This document shows, one piece after another, positions 46,710-59,072 of a stretch of DNA of 64,000 nt; positions within the stretch are counted from its first letter, which is position 1, and every line of letters starts with the position of its first letter. A program made the position numbers and the translations under genes. The notes below the pieces were generated by a model, which had not been told where the DNA came from, made no database searches, and saw only the letters and a list, made by a program, of their open reading frames with translations. The stretch comes from Cunninghamia lanceolata (lineage: Eukaryota; Streptophyta; Pinopsida; Cupressales; Cupressaceae), in contig BSBN01000187.1 in assembly GCA_027924645.1 (NCBI GenBank), positions 12,542,001-12,606,000 of the forward strand. The letters run 5' to 3'.

Positions 46710-48998
46710 AAGAAAATATTTTTGCAACAAAAAACAAAAACATGCTTGACAATACCTAGTCAATCTAGATACAGCTTTTATAACATATGTAGTCTGTTAA
46801 CAATCTGATATGAGTTTGTGTAGCATTATCTTTTGATCTGTATATCTAATATCTATTAATGTGAACTCCTCTTGGAGGAATGTGGTGAAACCGAATAAGT
46901 TGCCTGCAAACTTTACTGTGGTTTGGGCAGAGTGTATAATAGTCATAGACTGCTGTGAAGCCTCATCCTTTCTTAGCTCAGTTGAGTCCTTTAATTGGTT
47001 TGTACATACAAAGATGCAAACATTAAGAGCTCAGTTGAGACCTTTTAATCAGTTAGTGCATTCAAGTTACAAACTATGTCTGTATACGATTATTAAATCA
47101 GAGTATACAATATGTTCATCTGCAATAGTGAGCAGAGTTTAGTGTATGCTTCAGAAAACTTGGATTTGGCACGTCCTACATTCTTGAAACTGGTACATAC
47201 TAAATGCTGATCCTATGCTTATTGTTTGTAAGAGATTAGATGCAGGGCAAGTACAGACAATCCTTTAAATCAATCTAAATGGTGCTTAAAAGGTTGCTCA
47301 TTTTTGCATGCATAGGATCCTGTTAATAGTTTTGTTATTCATGAGTTCAAGCAACTGCAATTGAATTCTTTGTTTTCAAAGTTGTGGCGAAGTATGTTGC
47401 AAGAATGTCTTTTCATAAAAAAATATCAGCTTTAAATAGCCGAAAATGCTGGTCCTGATAAGTCTCTCCATGTTGGGTATATCTCACAACTTAAAGCACC
47501 TTGTCTGGTCAGTTGATTATCTGCTAGTAATGTTTGTCTAATATCGTATGTGGCCTTCCTATTATTCTGGTGTTCCGTTGTTGATAAAGTTTTTTAAGAT
47601 GCTTGAACTATGAATTGCTGCCATGATCATTATGTAGCACACTCTCATTGTCCCCTATGTAATTCAAGAAGCATCCTATTTGCTTATGCATGTTTACATG
47701 AAAGATAACCACATTATTCACTTAGGACCTTCAATTTGCTTTCCCTTCTTTCGGTATGAGGGAAAAACTTAATATCGTTTTTTTGGGGCAATATGACAGG
47801 CTTGGGAAAGCTTTAAGATTCAGTGGTTCAAAATGCTGATCTTAAATTTCACAATTATTCCTGAAAGCTCTTTTCTTGAAATACTAAGGACTGTGGAAAC
47901 ATCAAATCTTTAAAATTTATTTATGCCTCTTACGTATTTTTTTTCCAAAATTTAGTTTTACTTCTTGAAATATTTTCCCAAAACATTATCCATCTGTTAT
48001 CCAAATCTTACATAAAATGATTGCATATGTCAAAATTTACAAGTATTTCTAATAATGTTTATGGTTTTCTTCAGGGATTAGGACACCGTATTATTTAACA
48101 TTATCTTCCAACTATGCTTACCAATAAAACATTTTTTGTGAGAGAACCACTAAAAAATTGCTGCAACTCATGTTCTCTCTAATCAGATGCATTAACTGAG
48201 TCCATATATCTTCTGCTGAAAGTTTTTCTGTAGCCTTTGAGCCCTGAGCCTGACCAGTTGAAATTTCAAATCATAAAAATCTACATATATCTATTGGCTA
48301 AACAGAGATAGAAGTAGCTAGAAGGAAAGTCCCCATAGAGATAAATCACTTCAATAGGTACCTTGTAAATTAGGCATATCATATGGATGGTCATAAGCTA
48401 GAGAGGGCTCACAAGGCATGCCACCAAAACTGCCAGCCATGTGTTGGTGACGAAGAGAGAAAAATTGCTAACACAGCAATTTGGAAACTTGCACTCTAAA
48501 GCCTGCTTCTGGATTGGCAAATTTTTTGGCGTGGGTTATCCCCAATAGACTACCTCTTTGATCTTATGAGAAAAACAAATATAGACTAAATTATTCATGG
48601 TTAAATGGTATGTCCCAAGAGTCAATTGTCTGTTTAAATGCCAAATGATTTAGCATGCCACTGAAATTTCTGTCCTACCAATTGTTTGCAAAGTATTGCT
48701 GTTTGAGAAGATTTCCTCAGTCAAAGTGATGCAATCCTGTTCTGTGATTGATGGGCGTTACCTACTCTGTACTCTTTGAAAAATAGAAAATAGTAATTCA
48801 TTTTTTGAAGCCGTATTAAATCTTCAGATTGGCCCTCACAGATTAGTTGAGTGGTTCATAGCAAATACCCTTCGCCTGCGTTTTGACTGGTTCATACTAC
48901 ATAGAAGAAGATTCATAAAAAGGAGACATGGAGCTTGCCATTTTATGTTTACATTGAACCCAAACTTAAATTACTGTCCCTACTAGATGTTGAGACAT
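46710..48998. other. Downstream flank of the gene
   Basis: Non-coding, possibly 3' UTR and intron sequence. Short frames such as 46861-47142 have no recognisable features. Confidence 0.5.
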
Positions 48999-49069
48999 GG
49001 ACCAGCTAGGACTCAAATCTAGGACCTTCTATAGGCTGCTAGAGTGCTCTACCACTGAGCTACTGGCCC
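48999..49069 (-). other. tRNA-like sequence (tRNA pseudogene or SINE head)
   Basis: 71 nt fold into most of a cloverleaf on the minus strand. The acceptor stem is 7 bp with one G-U pair (GGGCCAG with CTGGTCC), the D arm is perfect (GCTC-AGTGGTA-GAGC), and four of five T-stem pairs form. TAGCTCAGTGG is a perfect A box; GATTTGAGTCC is a weaker B box. The anticodon stem has a mismatch and an 8-nt loop, and the T loop is TTTGAGT, so a functional tRNA is unlikely. A SINE derived from a tRNA is the alternative. Confidence 0.65.
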
Positions 49070-52000
49070 CTCTTGGACCAGTCCATCGTTGGTCCGGGTG
49101 TGGCTTATTTCCAACACCAACAGTAGAAACTCTTCACAAGATCTTGTCAGGCCAGTGTGTTAGAGATCTTACTTTTGGGTTGAGCACGCGTCAATGAAAC
49201 ATTTCTGAACTAAAGTAAATAGTCATTAAAAAAATGTCATTGGGAATTTTTTTTTAATGGCAATACTATAATGAACTGTTAGAAAGTGTACATTTACAAA
49301 TTGACTTGTTTTTCATGGAAGTGTAGAAAGCCAATTGTTTTAGTTATTAAACTGTATCGACTTTGTATTAGTAGTAAATAAATCTAAGCTTTCGTGCTTC
49401 CAGTTGGGTAATGCTCCTGCCAATGGTTGTTCCTTTATTGCTGCATCTTATTGTCCCTGCATATGAATGTAAGATGTTCGATGTTGGGGCTTCATCAGTA
49501 TTATGTATTGATAATGTTGGTTATGAAAAGTGTGAAAGCAGTTCGTTATTTTGGCTTCATCGGTCTGAACTATGGATGATTTTATAGTGTTGTTTATGGA
49601 GGAGCACTTGTTGGCTGACTGTTAGGTGTAAGGGGGTGATAGAGATCAACAGCACAGCTATACATCCAACCAGAAAGAATACCTAGTTGCAAACTAACTT
49701 GTCTTGTAGTAGTTTATGTACCAGTTTCTTGGCAGGATGCGTGAGAAGGTAGAAAACCAATCATTTCGTATCAAAATATATTGTATTAGATTCTTCTCAG
49801 TGATGTGAAATCAAAGCATTTTTCTCTTTCATTTCGGTTACTGTACTTCTACAATTCAAGTAAGGACAAACAAATCAGTTTAAAGTTCAACCTCTAGGAC
49901 TATTTTGATAGCGTGTTAAAAAGGGTTAATTTGTTGGGTTAATATATTAAAGTTCAGTTTTAGTTTAGGTAGTTTTTCTTTATGTGACAGTTAAACTGTT
50001 CTTCACTGTTCATAAATATGAATATAAATTTTATTTTGGAAATGCACAATTATATACAATAATTTAGCAATTTTATTTTGTCCTTGTATTTTATTCCCAG
50101 ATTTAACAGAGATTAAGGGGGATGTCAACTTGTTATTCTTCTGGGTTAACACATTTGTATTCAGTTTTCAGTTTTGCTAGTTTTTCTTCATGTGGCAGTT
50201 AACTGTTCTTCACTACCTATAAATACGAATGTAAATCTTACTTTGAGAATAGACAGTTATATACAATAATATAACAATTCTATTCTGCCCTTGCATTTCA
50301 TTCCCGAGCCTAACATGGTGTTTATTCTAAGCCCTTCATAGTTAAAAGTGTGGTATTAAGTATGGCTATATGAAGATGGAAGAAAAAAGAGTTTAAAGCA
50401 ATTCTACAAACATTTTCTTTTTCCCTTCAATTTTTTTAAGTTTTAAAAATATTTTTTAATATATAAAATTACTTTCCAAAATTAAACTAATAAAATGGGG
50501 AAATATCAAAATTATGTAATCCCCCCCCAAAAAAAAACAGCCACACAAAATAATAACACCACAGCCCCACAAGAAAACCAGACATCAAATCTAATTATAT
50601 CATGTTATCTTTGTGTTCTCTACTTTAATCAGAAAACTTGTATGATACAAAAATAACCAATATTGAAGATGGAAAAGACTTTAAAAAAAGTAAAGGTTTT
50701 AAAGCTCCATGATGCACAGATGGGACCCAAAGGTGGAAACACAGAATCACAGCATTAAGCCCACTGGAAAAGACCTCATAATGCTGTTTGATATTTTATC
50801 AATAACCCAGTTGGCAAGCACATAAAAAAAATAGATTCTTTAGTTGTAGTCAAGGGAATAAAACAAGTGCCAACCTGGGAAATCTGATCTAGTTACTACA
50901 GCCTTCCTCACAGTCTATGTTAAAGTCATGGGAGTCTTCCATCTCTACAGTGAGAGATGTAGATTGGCATTTGCTCTAATTGCAGTAGAATCTTCTCAAC
51001 GAATAATGTACCATAACACTTTGGAGTAATTCTATCAAATTTTCGAAGGACTCGCTTCCCTGCCATTGATTTGATAAATTGTCTGTCCCCCCTCCATCAA
51101 CAACATCCTAGTAGTCATAGATCTTGTTGACTATGTCTCTGATAATGACTGGAGAAATCATAATGCAACCATGTCTTGGAAAATCTTTATACTAAAAATA
51201 TCTTCTTGTCATTTACGACAGTGGTGAATGAGACATCTGAATTGCTGTGAAAAAAAATCAAATTAAATTGTTATTCACGGCCATGACACTACCCACCAAC
51301 ATAAAGGATGAAACCTATCATTAAATAAATGAAAAAGTCATTGTCCAATATTATTGGTGTTTTTTTATTATAGAGATTCCAAAATCTTTTCATATGTGGG
51401 GTTCAAATCTCAAAGTTAACTGATAAGAGATGTCCATTACATCAAACTCATAAAAGGTGAGAATCATGATTGCAAACAAATGGTGTAATCTGAAGATGGT
51501 AAATGAATTTTATGTTGTAACATCAATATTGTACACAATCTGCCCGTGGGCAATACCCCTAACTAACTTACTCATCTTTAAGATTGACTGTTACTTCTTG
51601 TCAATCATTTATTTGTACAAGATGAAAGAAAAGGGGTTGGTTTTGATCTCGTTTAACAGTTCATATTTTATGACTGCAAGGTATCTCAACATAAGTTGGG
51701 TGGTAAGTCCAATCATAGAAAGATGATTTTTACTTATAGTGTTAAGTTGTGCTATCTAATGAATGAGGTATTGAGTATATGCATTCAATTATTAGTATTT
51801 ATGCAAATGTTTTTAGAGTTATTATCAATATTAAGTGAAATTGAAATTATTATTGATGTTTACAAATAATTACAAAGGTTAAGGGGATTGAAGATAAAGT
51901 CTAGTACAATAAGTTAAGAGAAAGTACTTATTGTATTTCTAAACAAAAACAAAAGTCAATAACTAAATCCAAAATCAAATCTGGATGAAAGAAATATGCA

Positions 52001-52407
52001 ATTTTTGAGTGCTTTATCAAGATTTATATTTCACATTTTGCATCTCATGGATTTTGACACTTTATGTTTCTTGTCACCAATGTCTAAAAGTCTCTCTTTT
52101 TGACTAGGTTAGTATGTACGAAACTATCATATGTACGTTTGAAGTGTTGAAATGGCAAGGTAAACAACATAATGAAAATATTACAACAACAAAGATTTAA
52201 TTTGATTATGATGTGATTAAGCCAATAAACATGAATCAATGAAACAATGGAGAAGTAATATAATAAATAAAAAAACTCACAAAATGCAAACCATAACACA
52301 GGATATACATGGAGAAACCTCTATGGGAAAAAAACCTCTATGGGAAAAAATTGCACCCGAGATCCAAACTTGTATTATTCAAAACAATGTAGTACAATAA
52401 TACAATC
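49070..52407. other. Intergenic DNA before the tandem LTR array
   Basis: No gene supported. It includes a tandem duplication at 49934-50325. The stretch near 52305-52350 has a doubled AACCTCTATGGGAAAAAA motif, possibly from another old element. Confidence 0.5.
49934..50325. repeat. Diverged tandem duplication, unit about 207 bp
   Basis: Both copies contain GGGTTAA, TTCAGTTTT, AACTGTTCTTCACT, ACAATTATATACAATAAT-like blocks and a TTCATTCCC-like end, in the same order. Confidence 0.8.
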
Positions 52408-53526
52408 TGTATATGCCTAAAAATAAAACGATTCAGTCTAAATAAATATTCTTAATATTTATTCCCTTCTAATTCCTCGTTCAATAAATAAATAAAATAA
52501 ATTTATTTATTTGATTCACATTCCTCTAAATTAATTAAATATCAAAATATTTAATTATCTCTTCTAATTGAATTCTTCCAAACAATTAAATAATTCTCAA
52601 TTATTTAATTAAATCAAATTCATTCTTCTAAATTTAAATAAATCAAATCAAATTTATTTAAATTCTCTCAGTCTCCAAAAATAAAATACAATCAAATATT
52701 TTATTTATTCTTCCAAATTATGCACAACAATTAAATAAATTTATTTATTTAATTTGCTTTCTTATCTTCTAATTCTTCAAATATCTTTTAAATCTTCTAA
52801 AAATAAGTCTTCTTCTTCATACACACAAAATTAAATAATTTATTATTTAATTTCTCTTAAATCATGCAAAAGTAAATCTCAAGTTGAGCTATTTATTCAA
52901 TCAACCTTGTTTTTATCAATATCTCTAAAATTAGAAAAAAAATTTCTAATTTATGAAAAGCAATTCATATCTTTAGAGAAGAAAGTAGTTAACCCAAATA
53001 AAATAGCTTTTGTGTGACACTTGTCCTCTTCTTATTCGTTGCACGTTCCTCATCTATTCTCAATCATTGATTTTCTCATTCTCTCTATACCATTGATCTT
53101 CATTCTCCCAAGTCTATAAATTGAACCCTCTTCCTCCATTTCATTCATCCAAGCTTTAAGTATTGTTACTCTACAGGAATTACAGCGTGCCTTTGGCACC
53201 AATTCCTTCATTGTTTGTGATCACATTCATTTATTACGCACTACTACCATCGTTGTGAAGCTCCTCTTCATTGCGACATTATCACTTCCATTCCTAATCG
53301 ACATTCTTAAACAAAGCAAAGAAGTGCACTCTCTGAGGGCCCTGTTTCATACACGCAAGGACGATTTTGATAGGCAATCAATGGAAGTTTCGATCTAAGG
53401 AAGGTTTGCTTTGTTGTTCATTGCTTATTTGATTAAATCTCTTTAGTTCACTATTTCATTAAGGTTTTGGGTATTTGATATTGATATTATTGCATATTCA
53501 TTGATTGATCCAAATTTCCCCCAACA
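52408..53526 (+). mobile_element. LTR 1 of Tat family B array
   Basis: 1119 bp, starting TGTATATGCC and ending CCCCAACA. Its U3 holds at least six AT-rich palindromes in a row at 52483-52960. A TATAAAT box lies near 53116. Confidence 0.88.
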
Positions 53527-53530
53527 TTTT

Positions 53531-53549
53531 TGGCGCCCACCATGGGGCC
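53531..53549 (+). promoter_or_regulatory. Primer-binding site 1
   Basis: TGGCGCCCACCATGGGGCC begins four bases after the LTR end. It is repeated at 56857 and, with changes, at 60188. Confidence 0.75.
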
Positions 53550-53599
53550 TAGCCCCAAATCTAACCCAAAAACTGAGTTTTTGTGTTTTAAAAAGCCAT

Positions 53600-53915
53600 A
53601 ACAGGAGGAAACAACGCATACTTCAATTCCTAACACTCATCTGTTACCTGTCACGGTGCATACATTTTTGCAACGCATATACTCTCTGTTTTGGCGTATT
53701 TGTTATATGTCACGGTGCTTTTGTTACTGCAGCACATATACACTATGTTACAATGCTTTTACACACTAAGACAAAGCATTTGTCAGACCAACGCTTATAC
53801 ACTATTTTCTAGCACTTTAATTCTCTTTTGCAGCGCATATGTATTACGACGCTTTTGTTGACTATTTCTGTGCATACAGTCTCTGAAGCGGCACTTCTGT
53901 TGTAGGCAGTGATTT
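53600..53915 (+). repeat. Leader block of about 20-bp GCGCAT/GCGCTT units
   Basis: Irregular units of the form GCGCATATACACTATGTTA, each about 18-22 bp. Equivalent blocks lie at 56938-57235 and 60265-60565. Compare the 20-bp units in the leader of Tat element A. Confidence 0.7.
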
Positions 53916-54174
53916 TAGGCTTTTCTAGGAGATTTTTGTTAATGCTGACATCTTTGCAGGAACTCTCTTGATTTGTTTTGCAGGCTAGGTACTGGTTTAG
54001 ATTCATATAGTTGCACTTGCTAGCTCACACTTCGATTTCTAAAAGGGAAAGTCAAATGGATGCTCATGCAAAATCTCACATAGTTTAACTAGGGAAGTAG
54101 TAATTGAATCATTGCTATCTTGCATTACAACATTGTTATCTTTTCAAGTGTTATTGCTATTTGGATAAGATTGA

Positions 54175-54420
54175 ACTCATCATTGCTATCTGGGTAAAAC
54201 TAAACCATTGCTATCTCAATTGACCATCATTTCAAAGTTAACAACTCGTGCTATCGTAGATAAAATTGAACTCATCATTGCTATCTGGGTTAAAACTGAA
54301 CCATCGCTATCTCGATTGACCAACATTTCAAAGTTAACAATTCGTGCTATCGTGGATAAAATTGAACTCATCATTGCTATCTTGGTTAAAATTGGACCAT
54401 TGCTATCTCGCTAATAACTT
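54175..54420 (+). repeat. 96-bp TTGCTATCT minisatellite, unit 1
   Basis: Two and a half copies of a 96-bp unit with ATTGACCA, CAAAGTTAACAA, CGTGCTATC and CATTGCTATCT. The same array is at 57500-57745 and 60830-61075. Confidence 0.8.
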
Positions 54421-54521
54421 CAAAGTTCTGTGCTTACCCAAGTAGATAGCTCATCTATTTTTTTAATTTTAACTAGGGGAAAAAGAACCACTGTATTCTG
54501 TGTTTTGGGAATGATACCAGG

Positions 54522-54830
54522 CCTATGCTCTCCCCTATCTTGAGTGACCAAAATGCCAGACATATCATTCTCGCATATATTTTTCCTTTAGAGGGGCCTA
54601 CTCTTGGATACCATTCATCCAAGTATGAATGACCCTAAGTGGTAACAGGCTAGATGCCAAGCCCTTCCAAGCCACTATAAATAAATTGTGTTTGGAGCAA
54701 AAGCTTCAAACGAGTGAAGTTGTGTTATACCGACAACCAACCTCCCCCAAAACCCTCCAAGGCGTGCAACCCTTGCAGGCTAGGAGACTCCATAACGGAG
54801 AGTAATGCTGCCGCATGTATAACCACCCGA
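54522..54830 (+). other. Conserved Tat leader module, unit 1
   Basis: Homologous to the minus strand of 16382-16692. The hairpin CTCCATAACGGAG is at 54788-54800. The antisense frame is shifted here by a 2-bp insertion in the CCAAGGCGTGCAACCC block. Confidence 0.7.
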
Positions 54831-55194
54831 ACGGTTGCCTTCATTAAACACCTTTGTTCTAGTGGCCAAAAACCCTTATTATCCATTTGAAGCCTAGGAT
54901 TTGTACTTGTTCTTTCTTTTTAGTCTAAAAAGAGTCAAAAAATCATAAAAAAAATAAAAAACATAAAAACATTCTTTGTGTTTGCTGTGTCTTCTTGTCA
55001 TAATTTTAGAAAATTAGATCAAAGTGACCATCTTGCAACAAAAGAAACCAAAAACATCAGAAAAATTGCCAAAAATTTACAAAAACACTTCAGAAAACTA
55101 GAGTGGCGCATTCGTCCTCTTCTGCAGCGCATCTGTTCCGACCTGCAACGCTTTCATTGCCTATTACAGCGCATTCACCTTTTACCAATTTCTG

Positions 55195-55644
55195 TTGCGC
55201 ATCTGTTCTTGTGCATGCATAACAGTGAGTATTTCCACATCTTTTCAGAGAAAAATTTTAGGTTTTCTAGGTACCCATTTCAGTCTTGTGTTGGTTTCTG
55301 TAGAGATGACGTACCAACACACGCGTCTTACACGACATGCTTCATTTCCTGAAACCAGACATTATCTTTCATGTTGCTTTAGGGATCTATCGTTCCCCAC
55401 CATGACAACACTGTCGTATATCGTTATTAGTATATCGTTGGTTTACCACTTGACAAGGGCAATACCTTGCTTGTTCTTGTATCATTTGTGCATACTTGCT
55501 TACTTTCTTGTGTCTGTTATCATTCTATCTTGCATAGCGTATCATTCAGCTCTTTCTTCATCCTTCTTCTTCGTGAGATTATCCGTCTCATGCCTTCTTC
55601 CTTCTTCCTGTCCAATCTCCAGAGGGGACATCCTATCGTCATAA
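55195..55644 (+). other. Open frame across the deletion junction, unit 1
   Basis: 149 codons starting in the leader, running in frame through the gag start (MTYQ) and across the deletion into the 3' part. It has hydrophobic stretches such as LSYIVISISLVYHL and LCILAYFLVSVIIL. The same frame is open for 142 codons at 58526-58954. No family is recognised. It may be chance preserved by recent duplication. Confidence 0.3.
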
Positions 55645-55725
55645 CCTGTACTAGGGGCAAACTGGGGCATGTATCATTATTCAACAATCGATTTCTTTGA
55701 AGCAACGCCATAAACTGCATTGCAT

Positions 55726-55740
55726 CAAAGAGGGGTAAAA
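55726..55740 (+). promoter_or_regulatory. Polypurine tract before LTR 2
   Basis: CAAAGAGGGGTAAAA, one base different from the tract of Tat element A (2416-2430) and from the next one at 59058-59072. Confidence 0.85.
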
Positions 55741-56852
55741 TGTATACACTTAAAAATGACACGATTCAGTCTAAATAAATATTCTTAATATTTATTCCCT
55801 TCTAATTCCTCGTTCAAAAAATAAATAAAACAAATTTATTTATTTGATTCATATTCCTCTAAATTAATTAAAATATCAAAATATTTAATTATCTCTTCTA
55901 ATTGAATTCTTCCAAACAATTAAATAATTCTAAATTATTTAGATAAATCAAATTCATTCTTCCAAATTTGAATAAATCAAATCAAATTTATTTAAATTCT
56001 CTCAGTCTCCAAAAATAAAATACAATCAAATATTTTATTTATTCTTCCAAATCGTGCACAACAATTAAATAAATTTATTTATTTAATTTGCTTTCTTATC
56101 TTTTAATTCTTCAAATATCTTCTAAATCTTCTAAAAATAAGTCTTCTTCTTCATGCACACATAATTTATTATTTAATTTCTCTCAAATCATGCAAAAGAA
56201 AATCTCAAGTTGAGTTATCTATTCAATCAACCTTATTTTTATCAATATCTCTTAAATTAGAAAAAAGTTTTCTAATTTATGAAAAACAATTCATATCTTT
56301 AAAGAAGAAAGTAGTTAACTCAAATAAAATAACTTTTGTGTGACACTTGTCCTCTTCTTATTCGTTGCACGTTCCTCATCTATTCTCAATCATTGATTTT
56401 CTCATTCTCTCTATACCATTGATCTTCATTCTCCCAAGTCTATAAACTGAACCCTGTTCCTCCATTTCATTAATCCAAGCTTTAAGTATTGTTACTCTGC
56501 AGGAATTACAGCACGCCTTTGGCACCAATTCCTTCATTTCTTGTGATCTCATTTATTTATTACGCACTACTACCATCGTTGTGAAGCTCCTCTTCATTGC
56601 GACATTATCACTGCCATTCTCAATTGACATTCTTGAACAAAGCAAATAAGTGCACTCTCCAAGGGCCCTGTTTCATACACGCAAGGACGATTTTGATAGG
56701 CAATCAATGGAAGTTTCGATCTAAGGAAGTTTTGCTTTGTTGTTCATTGCTTATTTGATTAAATCTCTTTAGTTCACTATTTCATTGAGGTTTTGGGTAT
56801 TTGATATTGATATTATTGCATATTCATTAATTGATCTAAATTTCTCCCAACA
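55741..56852 (+). mobile_element. LTR 2 of Tat family B array
   Basis: 1112 bp, starting TGTATACACT and ending TCTCCCAACA. Same palindromes and TATA region as LTR 1. Confidence 0.9.
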
Positions 56853-56856
56853 TTTT

Positions 56857-56875
56857 TGGCGCCCACCATGGGGCC
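56857..56875 (+). promoter_or_regulatory. Primer-binding site 2
   Basis: Identical to the site at 53531. Confidence 0.75.
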
Positions 56876-57849
56876 TAGCCCCAAATCTAACCCCAAAACA
56901 GAGGTTTTATGTTTTAAAAAGCTGTACACATGAGGAAACAGCGCATACATCAATTCCTAACATGCATCTGTTACCTGTCATGGCGCATACATTTCTGCAG
57001 TGCATATACTCTCTGTTTTGGCGTATCTGTTATCTGTCACGGTGCTTTTGTTACTGTAGCGCATATACACTATGTTATAGCGCTTTTACACACTGAGACA
57101 ACACATCTGTCAGACTAGTGCTTATACACTATTTTCTAGGGCTTTTATTCTCTTTTGTAGCGCATATGTATTATGGTGCTTCTGTTGACTGTTTCTGCAC
57201 ATACAGTCTCTGAAGCGGCGCTTCTGTTGTAGGTAGTGATTTTAGGGTTTTCTAGGAGATTTTTGCTAACTCTGACATCTTTGCAGGAGCTCTCTTGATT
57301 TGTTTTACAGGCTAGGTACTGGTTTAGATTCATATAGTTGCACTTGCTAGCTCACACTTCGATTTCTAAAAGGGAAAGTAAAATGGATGCTCATGCAAAA
57401 TCTCACATAGTTTAACTAGGGAAGTAATAATTCAATCATTGCTATCTTGCATTGCAACATTGCTATCTTTTCAAAGTTATTTCTATCTAGATAAGATTGA
57501 ACTCATCATTGCTATCTGGGTAAAATGGAACCATTGCTATCTCGATTGACCATCACTTCAAAGTTAACAACTCGTGCTATCGTGGATAAAATTGAACTCA
57601 TCATTTCTATTTGGGTTAAAACTGAACCATCGCTATTTCGATTGACCAACATTTCAAAGTTAATAATTCGTGCTATCATGGATAAAATTGAACTTATCAT
57701 TGCTATCTTGGTTAAAATTAGACCATTGCTATCTCGCTAATCACTTCAAAGTTCTATGCTTACCCAAGTAGATAGCTCATCTAGTTTTTTTTCATTTTAA
57801 CTAGGGGAAAAAGAACCACTATATTCTATGTTTTGGGAATGATACCAGG

Positions 57850-58160
57850 CCTATGCTCTCCCCTATCTTGGGTGACCAAAATGCTAGACATATCATTTTC
57901 ACATGTGTTTTTCCTTTAGAGGGGCTTGCTCTTGGATACCGTTCATCTAAGTATGAACAACCTTAAGTGGTAACAGGCTAGACGCTAAGCCCTTCCAAGA
58001 CACTATAAAGAAATTGTGTTTGGAGTGAAAGCTTCAAACAACGAGTGAAGTTGTGTTATATCGACAGCCAACCTCCCCCAAAACCCTCTAAGACACAACC
58101 CTTGCAGGCTGGGAGACTCCATAACGGAGAGTAGTGCTGCCGCATGTATAACCACCCGAA
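57850..58160 (+). other. Conserved Tat leader module, unit 2
   Basis: Second copy in the array; hairpin at 58117-58129. The antisense frame 58215-58003 is open for 70 codons. Confidence 0.7.
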
Positions 58161-58525
58161 TGGTTGCCTTCATTAAACATCTTTGTTCTAGTGTCCAAAA
58201 ACCCTTATTATCCATTTGAAGCCTACGATTTTTACTTGTTCTTTCTTTTTAGTCCAAAAAAAGTCAAAAAATCACAAAAAAATAAAAAACTATAAAAACA
58301 TTCTTTGTGTTTGCTGTGTCTTCTTGCCATAATTTTAGAAAATTAGATCAAAGTGACCATCTTATAGAAAAAGAAACCAAAAACATCAGAAAAATTGCCA
58401 AAAATTTGCAAAAACACTAAAAAAAACTAGAGCGGTGCATTCGTCCTCTTCTGCAGCGCATCTATTCCGATCTGCAGCACTTTCATTGTGCATGTTACTA
58501 CACATTCACCTTTTACCAGTTTCTG

Positions 58526-58954
58526 TTGCGCATCAGTTCTTGCGCATGCATAACAATGAGTATTTCCACATCTTTTCAGAGAAAATTTTTAGGTTTTCTA
58601 GGTACCCATTTAAGTCTTGTGTCAGTTTCTATAGAGATGATGTACCAACACATGCGTCTTACACGACATGCTTCATTTCCTGAAACCAGACATTATCCTT
58701 CGTGTTGCTCTAGGGATCTATCGTTCCCTGCCATGACAACACTGTCGTATATCGTTATTAGTATATCATTGGTTTACCGCTTGACAAGGGCAATACCTTG
58801 CTTATTTTTGTATCATTTGTGCATACTTGCTTACTTTCTTGTGTGTGTTATCATTCTATCTTGCATAGCGTATCATTCAGCTCTTTCTTCATCCTTCTTC
58901 TTCATGAGATTGTCCGTCTCACGCCTTCTTCCTTCTTCCTATCCAATCTCCTGA
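58526..58954 (+). other. Open frame across the deletion junction, unit 2
   Basis: 142 codons, nearly identical to 55195-55644 including the junction after MYQ and both hydrophobic stretches. Same caution as for unit 1. Confidence 0.3.
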
Positions 58955-59057
58955 GGGGGCATCCTATTGTCATAACCTGTACTAGGGGCAAACTGGGGCA
59001 TGTATCATTATTCAACAATCGATTTTGTTTGAAGCAACGCCATAAACTGTATTGCAT

Positions 59058-59072
59058 CAAAGAGGGGCAAAA
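59058..59072 (+). promoter_or_regulatory. Polypurine tract before LTR 3
   Basis: CAAAGAGGGGCAAAA, identical to that of Tat element A on the minus strand at 2416-2430. Confidence 0.85.

Noticed and set aside
48999..49069. Functional tRNA gene
   Set aside because: Anticodon stem mismatch, an 8-nt anticodon loop and an abnormal T loop make a working tRNA unlikely.
53501..53812. 103-codon frame starting at the end of LTR 1
   Set aside because: It runs through the primer-binding site and leader repeats, and an equivalent frame at 56785-57096 follows from sequence identity. No protein feature is seen.
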